Shown here: positions 26,148-34,150 of the stretch, piece after piece
Layout: every line of letters starts with the position of its first letter
Numbering within the stretch: position 1 is the stretch's first letter
Source: Domibacillus indicus
GTDB lineage: Bacteria > Bacillota > Bacilli > Bacillales > Domibacillaceae
Length of the DNA stretch: 64,000 nt
Assembly: GCF_023715895.1 (NCBI RefSeq)
Contig: NZ_JAMBOO010000005.1
Coordinates: 1 to 64,000, forward strand
Reading direction: 5' to 3'
The notes under the pieces: generated by a model
The model's database searches: none
Told to the model about the DNA's origin: nothing
Seen by the model: only the letters and a program-made list of their open reading frames with translations
Program-made: the position numbers and the translations under genes

Positions 26148-26405
26148 TTATATGATTATAAAAGCTAAGTTTTTTACTGAATTTATATTTAAAATGTTTT
26201 TCAGTTCGAAGACATGTTTTTCGTCTCCATATGCTTCTTCAGCGCCGCTAACTTCCTCTTTATAAAGGCTTTTATTGCATTTATCAAGGTCACTCCAAAA
26301 TGTAAAACGATCTAACTTTGTTCCGAAATTGATTTCCCTGCTTAGGTACTTTATAACTTCCTTAAACAATTTCGATAAGTTGCAGAAATCCACCCACTCC
26401 TCCAC
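26148..26405 (-). CDS. Unrecognised small ORF abutting the tnpB element
   Basis: 85 codons from a GTG (MEEWVDFCNLSKLFKEV...). The frame stays open upstream of this GTG, and no clear ribosome binding site is present. The stop lies only about ten bases from the element's right end. The composition is protein-like but matches nothing I know. It may be the surviving fragment of a gene interrupted by the element. Confidence 0.25.
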   Translation of the reverse strand: MEEWVDFCNLSKLFKEVIKYLSREINFGTKLDRFTFWSDLDKCNKSLYKEEVSGAEEAYGDEKHVFELKNILNINSVKNLAFIII

Positions 26406-26455
26406 TGGCCTATGTTCTGCATAAATGAAGTTATTAGAATGTAAAAAGAGAAATT

Positions 26456-26496
26456 AAACAGCCAGCCACCGATCACGCACCGGCAGCTGGCTGTTT
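26456..26496 (-). terminator. Terminator of the arabinanase gene
   Basis: AAACAGCCAGC pairs with GCTGGCTGTTT, followed on the minus strand by AATTTCTCTTTTT. It lies about 90 bases past the stop codon. Confidence 0.75.
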
Positions 26497-26586
26497 AAAA
26501 AATGAAAGTAAATTACTTGCAATAGTTCCTGTATCTACATTTTCGGTCTCACTTGTAAAATTTTTTAATCCATCATTAGCTGTCAA

Positions 26587-29154
26587 TTATTCATTCGGAT
26601 TTTTGTAAAGAGACTGTACTTCTTTTGCCGGAAGAGCTACTCCATCATAAACACGCACCTCGTCCATTAACCCTTTGAAAGGAGTATCCCAGTAGTTTAC
26701 GCCTAAGCCAAACACGGCATCAAGGGAGGTAAATACATGTGGAAAGCTTCCTCCTGTATATTTTGCTTCACCATTGATATAAAAGGCAGCGTTTCCTTCA
26801 TTGACCGTGAAAGCAAGATGTGTCCACTCACCTGCCGGGATGGTTTTGTCTGTCACGGCATCATACCAAGTGTCGCCATTGTGTGACCAAACCATTGTAT
26901 TCCCCCAAGAGGTTTTTGGTACAATACTGATCCAATTATTAGAGGTTTCTGCGCCAAAGAACGCGGTTGTAAATTCAGTGATTTGATCTGGTTTTACCCA
27001 TAATGATACAGTGTAAGTGTTGCCTGTAATTAAGCCGTCAGCTAAACGCAGTCCAGAGCTTCCGTTAAACTTAGCAGCTTGTCCCACCTTACCGTCAGCA
27101 AATGTAATTTGTCCGCCTGTATTATTAAGACGATCTCCCGTCACGGCTGCTTCTCCTTTATTTCCGGAACGATCTTTAAGCCCATCATTAAAGTCGTAGA
27201 AAGCCGATAAACCGCCTTCTGCTTTTGCAATCACTGTAACACTTACCGTTATTGTTTCTATTGTGTTCCCCACTTTAATTGTGGCGGTTAAGTCTACCAC
27301 TGCGTCTTCAGAACCGTAACCTGGCCGTGTGACCACTCCTTCAGTAGAAATGATCTCTGGATTGGAAGATTCCCATGTAATCTGAGCTCCTCTGGCTGCC
27401 ACTTTTGGAAGTGTAAAGCTGCTAATCACCGTTGATGGTAAACTAGTACTTAACTCTTGTTTAATGGCCTTTACTAACTCTTGATCAGAAGAAGCTTCTC
27501 CATGACTTCCCCAAACGACAATTCCTTCATCTGACATAGCGCTAAATGTCATCACCCAGCTTTGAGAAACAGGGTCATATTGGCGAATAAATACACCATC
27601 ATACGTACCTTCGTTATCAATCGTTACTTTTGCCCGGTAGTTCCCATAAAGTTCCCATGTACCTGTTACAGCGCCTGAAATAGTATGATCCTCGTTGAAT
27701 GTTATCCACGTTGACTCTGTCAGTTCGCCTGTAATTTCTTTTCCGTGGTTAATGTACTTATAGTCACCTATTACATCTGCTTCTGAAACTTTTTTAATCG
27801 TTTCACCAGCATAACGATATGGTGTCGGCACCGGCCAGTCATCTTTATTTTTAAACGTTTGGTGTACGCGTACCTCGTGCATCTCCCCTTGCTCCGGGAA
27901 ACGAGCATGAGTTACGATAAATTCCTTGCCCAGCTCTTGGTCAATTAAATAAGAGTTATGACCCGGAGAAAGATATCCGATACCGTTTCCTGTTCCCGGC
28001 TCACCAAGATCTCTTTTAAACAAGAAGTTGCCCATCATTTTGTTACCGATATCTTTATGGTCGTCATTACCCGGGAAGTTTCCGACTCCAATATCAAATG
28101 ATTCTGAAAAAACAGCAGGATTTCCTTTTGCATCGACATATGGGCCGTCAGGATTCTTTGATCTAAACTGCCTCATTTGATAGCCGCCATCAGATGCTAA
28201 ACCACCATACGTGATATAGAGATAGTAATAGTCTGTTTTTTTGTCATAAACCGCATATGTTCCCTCTGCAGATCTTCCATAACCAGAAGCAATTTTTGTA
28301 CCGAAATATCTGTCAACCAATCTTCCATCTTTTGTTTTCCCATCTTTTCCTGGATACTTTGGCAGCCCTGTTTTCTTATCTAATTCTAAAATAAAGGTCC
28401 CGCCAGACCAGGAGCCGTAAGTCATATATAACTTGTTGTTTTGGGCCTGGAGGATATTGGCATCAATGGCATTGGTGTAAATTTTATTATTGTACTCCCC
28501 ACTTTCAGTAAACCAATCTGGATTTACTCCATCGATACTGCCCTCTTCAACAAGATCTTCGATATTTGTATTCTCCCAGTGCTTATTTACCTCACTATTT
28601 CGGTCATACGCTTCCTTATCGGTAAATCCTGAGTACATAATCGTATCTACATATTTAAACGGGCCTTCAATACTCTTCGACACCGCTATACCGATTGCAG
28701 AGCGGATATAAGTGGAAGACACACTGTAGTAGATCATATAAGCACCCTTTGTACCATCTTCATTTACATAGTGTTTATTCCAAAAAATATCTGGAGCCCA
28801 AACTGCATAGCCGCCTTTGCTGTCTGCATCATTTTCTCCAGCCCATTCAAACGACTCAGCAAGATTTGCTGACAAATCGCCATATACTTTATTATTTGGC
28901 GTCGTATATCCATTCGTAAATTTGTCCCAATTTACTAAATCCGTTGATTTAGCCCCGTCAATGTGTGAACCAAATACATAATAAGTTCCCGTTTTAGGGT
29001 CCTTAATGATAGATGGATCATGGACAGAAGCATTTCTGAACTCAATCGGTTCAGCATTACTTGTCTGTGCACTGCCAAGAGCGCTGCCTGGTATTAACAA
29101 TGGCATTACAAGAAAAGCAGATAGGACCCTTTTAACATATCCTTTCGTCTTCAA
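26587..29154 (-). CDS. Secreted multidomain GH43 endo-arabinanase
   Basis: 855 residues. A signal peptide (LSAFLVMPLLIPGSALGSA) is followed by a GH43 five-bladed propeller at about 35-465. The catalytic base Asp is in ASVHDPSII, a second Asp in NAIDANILQ, and the acid Glu in GRSAEGTYAVY. Next come an arabinanase C-terminal beta domain (about 475-560; YDGVFIRQYDP, VVWGSHGE), a bacterial Ig-like domain (about 575-655) and a LamG/concanavalin-like domain (about 665-855; FYDFNDGLKDRSGN). It resembles Abn2-type endo-1,5-alpha-L-arabinanases with an added binding tail. The start is TTG at 29154, which follows GGAGGAG; the GTG at 29181 lies upstream of that site. It acts outside the cell on plant arabinan. 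Confidence 0.9.
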   Translation of the reverse strand: MKTKGYVKRVLSAFLVMPLLIPGSALGSAQTSNAEPIEFRNASVHDPSIIKDPKTGTYYVFGSHIDGAKSTDLVNWDKFTNGYTTPNNKVYGDLSANLAESFEWAGENDADSKGGYAVWAPDIFWNKHYVNEDGTKGAYMIYYSVSSTYIRSAIGIAVSKSIEGPFKYVDTIMYSGFTDKEAYDRNSEVNKHWENTNIEDLVEEGSIDGVNPDWFTESGEYNNKIYTNAIDANILQAQNNKLYMTYGSWSGGTFILELDKKTGLPKYPGKDGKTKDGRLVDRYFGTKIASGYGRSAEGTYAVYDKKTDYYYLYITYGGLASDGGYQMRQFRSKNPDGPYVDAKGNPAVFSESFDIGVGNFPGNDDHKDIGNKMMGNFLFKRDLGEPGTGNGIGYLSPGHNSYLIDQELGKEFIVTHARFPEQGEMHEVRVHQTFKNKDDWPVPTPYRYAGETIKKVSEADVIGDYKYINHGKEITGELTESTWITFNEDHTISGAVTGTWELYGNYRAKVTIDNEGTYDGVFIRQYDPVSQSWVMTFSAMSDEGIVVWGSHGEASSDQELVKAIKQELSTSLPSTVISSFTLPKVAARGAQITWESSNPEIISTEGVVTRPGYGSEDAVVDLTATIKVGNTIETITVSVTVIAKAEGGLSAFYDFNDGLKDRSGNKGEAAVTGDRLNNTGGQITFADGKVGQAAKFNGSSGLRLADGLITGNTYTVSLWVKPDQITEFTTAFFGAETSNNWISIVPKTSWGNTMVWSHNGDTWYDAVTDKTIPAGEWTHLAFTVNEGNAAFYINGEAKYTGGSFPHVFTSLDAVFGLGVNYWDTPFKGLMDEVRVYDGVALPAKEVQSLYKNPNE

Positions 29155-29744
29155 TCTTTCTCCTCCTTCGTTAACGCACACGAAAATGGATCCACTTCTT
29201 CAACTCCCGTTCTGCTAAACATATTGACGATGCGAATAAGCTTTGACCTATCAGGTTTTGGTAGTGAATCGTACACAATTTTCCGAACGAAAAGAATATT
29301 CCTGTGTATCAAAACCAGAGCAGAAAAGGATATCTTCAGATGTGCTTATACAAAATTAAGTGAATACATAAATGTACGTACCAATTTAATCACTTACTTA
29401 AGGTTATCTTTATAGATCCCTCCAATCTCTAAAAGTTATACTCACAATAATAAACCGCTTACATTGAGATTTTATCAGGTTGCCCACCATTAAACAATAC
29501 CGAAAACTCGGAAAATTCTCGTAATTAACCCTATAACTTGATCGCACAAGTTTACCCTTAAAAGAAAAATAAACATACCATTTTTAACAACTTATCTTAT
29601 TATAGTTGCCATTAAACGTACTTCTTATGTAAGAGTTTCCATACTTTAGATACAGATTAATAGTCATTCCCAAAATAAATATATATCTAATTCGCTCTTC
29701 TAAACTGTTTTAACTGCAGAACTCCTCTTTTATAAAGGGGGGTT
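29155..29744. other. Intergenic stretch upstream of the arabinanase
   Basis: About 590 AT-rich bases that must hold the arabinanase promoter (minus strand). I could not pick a convincing -35/-10 pair or a cre site, and I see no gene. Confidence 0.4.
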
Positions 29745-29840
29745 ATGACAAACAATGACTTTGAGCCAATGACCGCTGCTCTGTCAAAGGATCTGGCATC
29801 CTTCATTTTTCTTATTGAATCCAACCTTAATTGTCTATAA
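29745..29840 (+). CDS. Possible 31-residue peptide gene
   Basis: ATG preceded by AAAGGGGGG only two bases away, encoding MTNNDFEPMTAALSKDLASF and 11 more residues. A terminator-like hairpin follows 12 bases after the stop. The tight SD-to-ATG spacing is unusual. No homologue is recalled. It is reported because start, stop and terminator fit together. Confidence 0.3.
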   Translation: MTNNDFEPMTAALSKDLASFIFLIESNLNCL

Positions 29841-29852
29841 TGAAACACAAAA

Positions 29853-29878
29853 GAGACAGCCAAATAAACGGCTGTCTT
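29853..29878. terminator. Hairpin, second copy of the repeated terminator-like element
   Basis: AGACAGCC pairs with GGCTGTCT. AT-rich tails follow on both strands. It shares about 30 bases of near-identical sequence with 23914-23948. Confidence 0.55.
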
Positions 29879-29959
29879 ATTTAAAAAATGCTATTAACAA
29901 GGATTTGTTATTGTATTCTTTCACTCAAGTCTATCGTCGAAAAGCAAAACATATTCTGG

Positions 29960-30208
29960 TTATTTGACTTCTATCAGGTAAAGAGCCTCCCTGCAATCCG
30001 GTCCATTCACTGTTTTTTTAAGGTTTCGCATGTCTCCATAATAAGTGAGCGGCGGTTTGTCATTGGCATTATCGGTAAATGCATATTTCTTTTTCTTTTT
30101 TTTAATTTCCGAATAGCCATCTTTTTTCTCATATCGAACAATGGCTCCCTCATTTACCGCTTTAATGGCTTCTGTCGGGGTGATAAACTTTTTCTTCGCA
30201 TTCTCCAT
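29960..30208 (-). CDS. Hypothetical basic protein, 82 residues
   Basis: Starts MENAKKKFITPTEAIKAVNEG, five bases after AGGAGG. An earlier in-frame start at 30265 lacks a site. It is rich in lysine, with a run of six lysines in the middle (EIKKKKKKYAF). The GAIVRYEKKDGYSEI stretch suggests a small beta-rich fold. Cytoplasmic and single. No family recognised. Confidence 0.6.
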   Translation of the reverse strand: MENAKKKFITPTEAIKAVNEGAIVRYEKKDGYSEIKKKKKKYAFTDNANDKPPLTYYGDMRNLKKTVNGPDCREALYLIEVK

Positions 30209-30375
30209 AGCATCCTCCTGTTGTGCAAAATAGGTACCAGCTGCCTCTGTCACAACACACGTCACGCTACTAAGCTACTAAACTTCTCTTTAACCTATTC
30301 TTTACCCATTCGCAGACTATATAAACAAAAATATTTTAAATTAGGTACAAATCGAAATTAATTTTAAAGGTCCAA

Positions 30376-30412
30376 TTGAACCTCCGCCCACTTATTTAGC
30401 GGTTGAAGTGGG
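30376..30412 (-). mobile_element. Solo IS605-like right end
   Basis: On the minus strand CCCACTT (30406-30412 side) pairs with AAGTGGG (30387-30393 side), followed by CGGAGGTTCAA. The layout GTGG-x-GGAGGTTCA matches the right end of the tnpB element (GTGGAGAGGTTCAC). No tnpB or tnpA lies near it, so it is either a remnant or a small non-autonomous element. Confidence 0.45.
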
Positions 30413-30433
30413 GGTGCTCTCTCCAGAAATGAT

Positions 30434-30469
30434 AAAAAACCGGTTAAGAACATAAGTCTTAACCGGTTT
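30434..30469 (-). terminator. Terminator of the second GntR/UTRA gene
   Basis: 13-bp stem AAACCGGTTAAGA/TCTTAACCGGTTT. On the minus strand it is followed by six T. It lies just after the gntR stop. Confidence 0.9.
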
Positions 30470-30478
30470 AATCTTATT

Positions 30479-31186
30479 TCATTTAAAGTTAATTCGATTT
30501 AAAATTTTTGCTTTTTGATAATGAAAAATAGATTGGGACCATTCAAAAATGGTGCCGTTCGTTAAGCATACTGTATTTTCAACAATCAGTGCCGGGTCTT
30601 GTGGATTCACCTGAAGTAATTCTGCACTTGCTTCATCAATTTTTTCACAGTTGATGACTTTGTCCGCAAAGCCGATGTTTAATTTTAAGTCGTCTATCAA
30701 GTAACTATAAATAGACCTTGTTGCGATCTCTTCATTTAAGTACGGCACAATATCTTTTTTAAAGTAACTGATTTCAATGGAGAAGGGTTCATCATCGACC
30801 ACGCGCAGCCGTTTAATATAGTAAAGTTTTGTGCCTGCTTCGCAACGAAGCTGCTGTGCTTTTGCTTCATCCGCTTCTATTACCTGTAAAGCTAAAATTT
30901 TTGTTTCAATGGTTTTTGCAGCCAAATCTTTTGTTAACCCTCTAAGGCTCCCCAGATTAATATAATCTGTTCCGGATTCTTCTCTTAAAAACATCCCACT
31001 GCCCTGCACCTGATAGATATAGCCGCGATTCACCAGCTGAAGAATGGCTTTTCGAATTGTATTTCGGCTCACTTCAAACTGTTTTATCAATTCATCTTCT
31101 GTCGGCAGTTTTTTCGTTTGACCAAACTTTCCTTCCCGAATGTCTGACTCTAAACGATCTGCTATTTCTTTATATTTTACAGCCAT
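30479..31186 (-). CDS. Second GntR/UTRA regulator
   Basis: 235 residues. Winged helix at 1-70 (VSRNTIRKAILQLVNRGYIYQVQGSG) and UTRA domain (LYYIKRLRVVDDEPFSIEISYFKKDI). It is clearly related along its length to the regulator at 22375-23085 but far from identical. It lies downstream of a GH1 gene on the same strand, separated by a hairpin, and probably controls it in response to a phospho-sugar. The start follows AGGGAG. Confidence 0.9.
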   Translation of the reverse strand: MAVKYKEIADRLESDIREGKFGQTKKLPTEDELIKQFEVSRNTIRKAILQLVNRGYIYQVQGSGMFLREESGTDYINLGSLRGLTKDLAAKTIETKILALQVIEADEAKAQQLRCEAGTKLYYIKRLRVVDDEPFSIEISYFKKDIVPYLNEEIATRSIYSYLIDDLKLNIGFADKVINCEKIDEASAELLQVNPQDPALIVENTVCLTNGTIFEWSQSIFHYQKAKILNRINFK

Positions 31187-31234
31187 ATAATCTCCCTATC
31201 ATTCGTTCAATACATATTTGACTTTATTATACAC

Positions 31235-31264
31235 AAAACCTCTTGATTGAAATCAAGAGGTTTT
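31235..31264. terminator. Hairpin between the GH1 and gntR genes
   Basis: 13-bp perfect stem AAAACCTCTTGAT/ATCAAGAGGTTTT with a TGAA loop. T runs on both sides. It would end the GH1 transcript, or let part of it read into gntR. Confidence 0.8.
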
Positions 31265-31272
31265 GTTTTTTC

Positions 31273-32682
31273 TTATAGCTCTTCTCCTCTCGTTTCAATG
31301 ATTTGCTTGTACCAATGAAACGACAGTTTCTTCTTGCGGTTTAGACCATCATTATGATCAACGTAAATAAACCCGTATTGCTTTTTAAACCCGTTCAGCC
31401 AGCTCAGCAGGTCAATGACAGACCATGCGTAATACCCTTTTAAATGAATGCCTTCTCCGATGGCACGCTTAATCACTTTTAAATGCTCCTCAATATATTT
31501 AATACGCGGAACATCTACGATTTCGCCCTCAATAATCGGATCTTCGTCTCCAAGGCCGTTTTCCGTTACGTACATTTTAATATCACCATAACGGTCTTTT
31601 AGCATATGAAGCCCGTCTAAAAATCCTTGAGGCGAGATTTCCCAGCCCCATTTTGTATACGTTTTGTCTTCCATTTTCACCGTCCGGTAAAAGCCATCAA
31701 AAGATGGGTTGCCAGGAGCTAACGTGGAGGTTTCTCTTGAATGCTCCACCGATGAAACCGCTTCGTGATTTTTTTCTACACGAATCGGCTGGTAATAATT
31801 AAGACCGATAAAATCATTTTTCCCCGCATTTCTTCTTAATGTATCCAGCTCATCTTCTGTCCAGTTTGGCGTCCAGCCTTTTTCTTTTAATTGCTCTGTC
31901 ACATAAGATGGATATTCGCCTTTTAAGATCGGATCATAATACCAAAATGTTTCATATTCATTCGCATGACGGGCAGCGATGATATTTTCCTTCTGATCAT
32001 CTACGCTGTAAGCTGGCAGGAATACATGTGTGATTCCGATTTCACCGTATTGATTCAGCTGCTTATACACTTCTACCGCTTTTGCATGGGCATAGAACAC
32101 ATAGTGCGTTGCCTGAAAGTACTTCTTCTCATCGTTCTGGATACCAGGCGGATGTGCGCCTTTTAAATAACCTAATCCACAAAACATTACCGTTTCATTG
32201 AACGTAATCCAATGTTTAACACGATCACCGAATGCCCGGAAACAAATGTCTGCGTATTTGACGAAAGCTTCTGCTGTCCGTTTATTTGTCCATCCTCCAT
32301 CTTCTTCAAGCGTCAGAGGCAAGTCCCAATGGTAGAGCGTTACAAACGGGACAATTCCATATTTTAAGCATTCATTGATAATATTGTTGTAAAACTCCAA
32401 GCCTTTTTCATTTACTTCTCCGTCTCCTGTTGGCAAAATACGTGCCCACGAAACAGAAAACCGATACGATTCAAGTCCCATCTCGGCCATTAATTTAATA
32501 TCTTCTTTATAGCGATGATAATGATCGATCGCTACATCCCCGTTTGTGCCTTCAAATGTTTTTCCTGGGATCTTTGAAAAGACATCCCAGTTGGTGACCC
32601 CTTTCCCGTCTTCATTCCATGCTCCTTCTACTTGATAAGAAGCAGAAGCTGCTCCAAATAAAAAATCGTGTGGAAACTTCAT
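31273..32682 (-). CDS. GH1 (6-phospho-)beta-glucosidase, second copy
   Basis: 469 residues. FPHDFLFGAASASYQVEGAW at the N-terminus, acid/base Glu in WITFNETVM (about residue 165), nucleophile Glu in YVTENGLGDE (about residue 367). The end KKKLSFHWYKQII has the lysine/tyrosine arrangement seen in 6-phospho-enzymes such as B. subtilis YckE/BglC. It is distinct from the first GH1 enzyme of this window. GGAGGG precedes the ATG. There is no PTS gene beside it, so its phospho-sugar would come from the bgl PTS or another permease. Confidence 0.9.
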   Translation of the reverse strand: MKFPHDFLFGAASASYQVEGAWNEDGKGVTNWDVFSKIPGKTFEGTNGDVAIDHYHRYKEDIKLMAEMGLESYRFSVSWARILPTGDGEVNEKGLEFYNNIINECLKYGIVPFVTLYHWDLPLTLEEDGGWTNKRTAEAFVKYADICFRAFGDRVKHWITFNETVMFCGLGYLKGAHPPGIQNDEKKYFQATHYVFYAHAKAVEVYKQLNQYGEIGITHVFLPAYSVDDQKENIIAARHANEYETFWYYDPILKGEYPSYVTEQLKEKGWTPNWTEDELDTLRRNAGKNDFIGLNYYQPIRVEKNHEAVSSVEHSRETSTLAPGNPSFDGFYRTVKMEDKTYTKWGWEISPQGFLDGLHMLKDRYGDIKMYVTENGLGDEDPIIEGEIVDVPRIKYIEEHLKVIKRAIGEGIHLKGYYAWSVIDLLSWLNGFKKQYGFIYVDHNDGLNRKKKLSFHWYKQIIETRGEEL

Positions 32683-32719
32683 TTTAAACCCTCCATTTTT
32701 ATACCAATTTATTTAATTC

Positions 32720-32748
32720 ATTATCATGTATTATATTTATAGGTACAA
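32720..32748 (-). promoter_or_regulatory. Promoter of the second GH1 gene
   Basis: Minus strand: TTGTAC (32743-32748), 17-base spacer, GATAAT (32720-32725), about 38 bases upstream of the start codon. Confidence 0.55.
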
Positions 32749-33110
32749 ATTTAATTTGATTATATCCTTTTTCTCAATATTTGACTACCCAAAATTTCAG
32801 ACGTCGTTACAACTTAAGCCCAAATTATATTGTTGACCTTAATGATGGAATTACATTCATGCACCTTCCTAATGGTGTGAATGCTGCTCAATCAACATAT
32901 TCACCAGCCAGCCATTCCTAAAAAATCGGCATGAACAAAATGAAAGGATGTTACGTTTTTTTAAGCCGGTGGTATAAATATAAAAAGACCACTATATAAG
33001 TGGACTTTTTTTAAAATGTTTTGTTTATAAAAGGTGATAAATAGGCTTTATGTTTCGTTCTTACTGGATTTGAAGACTAACCATTAGAACACTGAGAGGA
33101 GCCTGCCAAT
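32749..33110. other. Gene-free stretch with an isolated terminator-like hairpin
   Basis: About 360 bases. At 32983-33012, CCACT/AGTGG with flanking pairs and seven T on the plus strand looks like an intrinsic terminator, yet no plus-strand gene precedes it. A frame ending near 32920 (VDLNDGITFMHLPNG...) has no start or ribosome binding site and may be a gene remnant. Confidence 0.4.
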
Positions 33111-33476
33111 ATGATGGATAAGAATTATGTAAAAAAATTTAAATCTATTGCTTCACACGAAGGCATGAATATAGGAGATCCTTATGCTTTTATTGACGAT
33201 GTTGAAATAGAACTAGCAGATCTTCTTGAAAACGCTTTAGATAATGAAGAACAGGCCATAAAAGTACTAGAAGATCAACAAGAAGGTTTCGAAGTACCCT
33301 TCTCGATAAAAAGAACCTTTAATAGCCATGATTATCTGGTAATCCACGGCAGCATTATTAAAGACCAAAAAAAATGCGGCAATAAGGAATTTCCATATTT
33401 CTCAAACAGCTACAATAAAATAGATTTTATAAAAGATGGAAACTATACAGAGCGCAAATTTATATACAAGGACTAA
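33111..33476 (+). CDS. Hypothetical acidic protein, 121 residues
   Basis: Starts MMDKNYVKKFKSIASHEG, with a GAGGAG ribosome binding site at a normal distance. It is acidic in the middle (DDVEIELADLLENALDNEEQ) and ends YTERKFIYKD. No signal peptide or membrane helix. It stands alone in the accessory region. I do not recognise a family; the well-formed start and terminator make it a likely real gene. Confidence 0.6.
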   Translation: MMDKNYVKKFKSIASHEGMNIGDPYAFIDDVEIELADLLENALDNEEQAIKVLEDQQEGFEVPFSIKRTFNSHDYLVIHGSIIKDQKKCGNKEFPYFSNSYNKIDFIKDGNYTERKFIYKD

Positions 33477-33497
33477 CGCTGGCCATTTTCTTAAACA

Positions 33498-33522
33498 GCC
33501 ATTCACATAAGATGGCATTTTT
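33498..33522 (+). terminator. Terminator after the 121-residue gene
   Basis: GCCAT pairs with ATGGC around a nine-base loop and is followed by ATTTTT. A short stem, but well placed. Confidence 0.5.
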
Positions 33523-33706
33523 GAGGACGAAGTTTTAACGGACAGCTCCCCGTTGGTCACTGAAGTCAAAAATTCCTGGGACTCCCTGCATTTTTAAAAA
33601 CGTTTATTTCACGAACAAATTTTAGCTTTGATGCTTTGCGGAAACTTTGCGCTTCCCACATTCCTTAGTAAGGCCTTTACCTTCATATATCTCGTTTGCA
33701 TCATAA

Positions 33707-33819
33707 TCATTTTTTCTTGGTACTTATTCTGAAGAACATCAATATGTCGTAACTATCACCTCCTGACTTCTCACTAGGGCATAATCATTTCTTTTGCCGC
33801 CGAGCTCCGTGGCTTTTTT
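33707..33819. pseudogene. Decayed type I toxin with antisense RNA terminator, copy A
   Basis: Minus strand: CAGGAGGTGATAGTT, the typical start region of small holin-like (BsrG/TxpA-type) toxins, but the ATG that should follow is missing. Residual codons give TTY, then LMFF, then a KKK-stop, as if two codons and the hydrophobic middle were deleted. Plus strand: the would-be antisense RNA covers this ribosome binding site and ends in a hairpin with six T at 33796-33819. It has the same layout as copy B at 36505-36602. Confidence 0.5.
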
Positions 33820-33873
33820 GTGCCATTAACACGAATAACGACTCCTACAGTTGCTTTTCAAACTGTAAATCAT

Positions 33874-33909
33874 AAAAAAGAACCTTTAATCCACAGCAGA
33901 TTAAAGGTT
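33874..33909 (-). terminator. Hairpin terminator downstream of mqo
   Basis: AACCTTTAATC pairs with GATTAAAGGTT, followed on the minus strand by CTTTTTT. It lies about 240 bases after the mqo stop, so it could also end another short transcript. Confidence 0.6.
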
Positions 33910-34150
33910 TGATGTTCTATTTTCAATTATGGCTTTATCTGACTTTACGGTTGTGCTGTGGAGCGAAGTATCTCCTCACCCATTATAGCTTTGTGTACGC
34001 GTGAACAACTTTGTTAAGCAAGCACCTGCTGCTTGGACGGACTAGCCGGTCTCTAATTGGCACAAGCAACGAGGGTAGTCAAAGAACACCCTTAATGAAA
34101 AATCTAGCTTGTATTATCCCTTTAATGCCTTTGTTTCTATACCCGAAGAA

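Noticed and set aside
32780-32920. Frame reading VDLNDGITFMHLPNGVNAAQ as a gene
   Set aside because: No start codon with a ribosome binding site. At most a remnant, noted in the gap entry.
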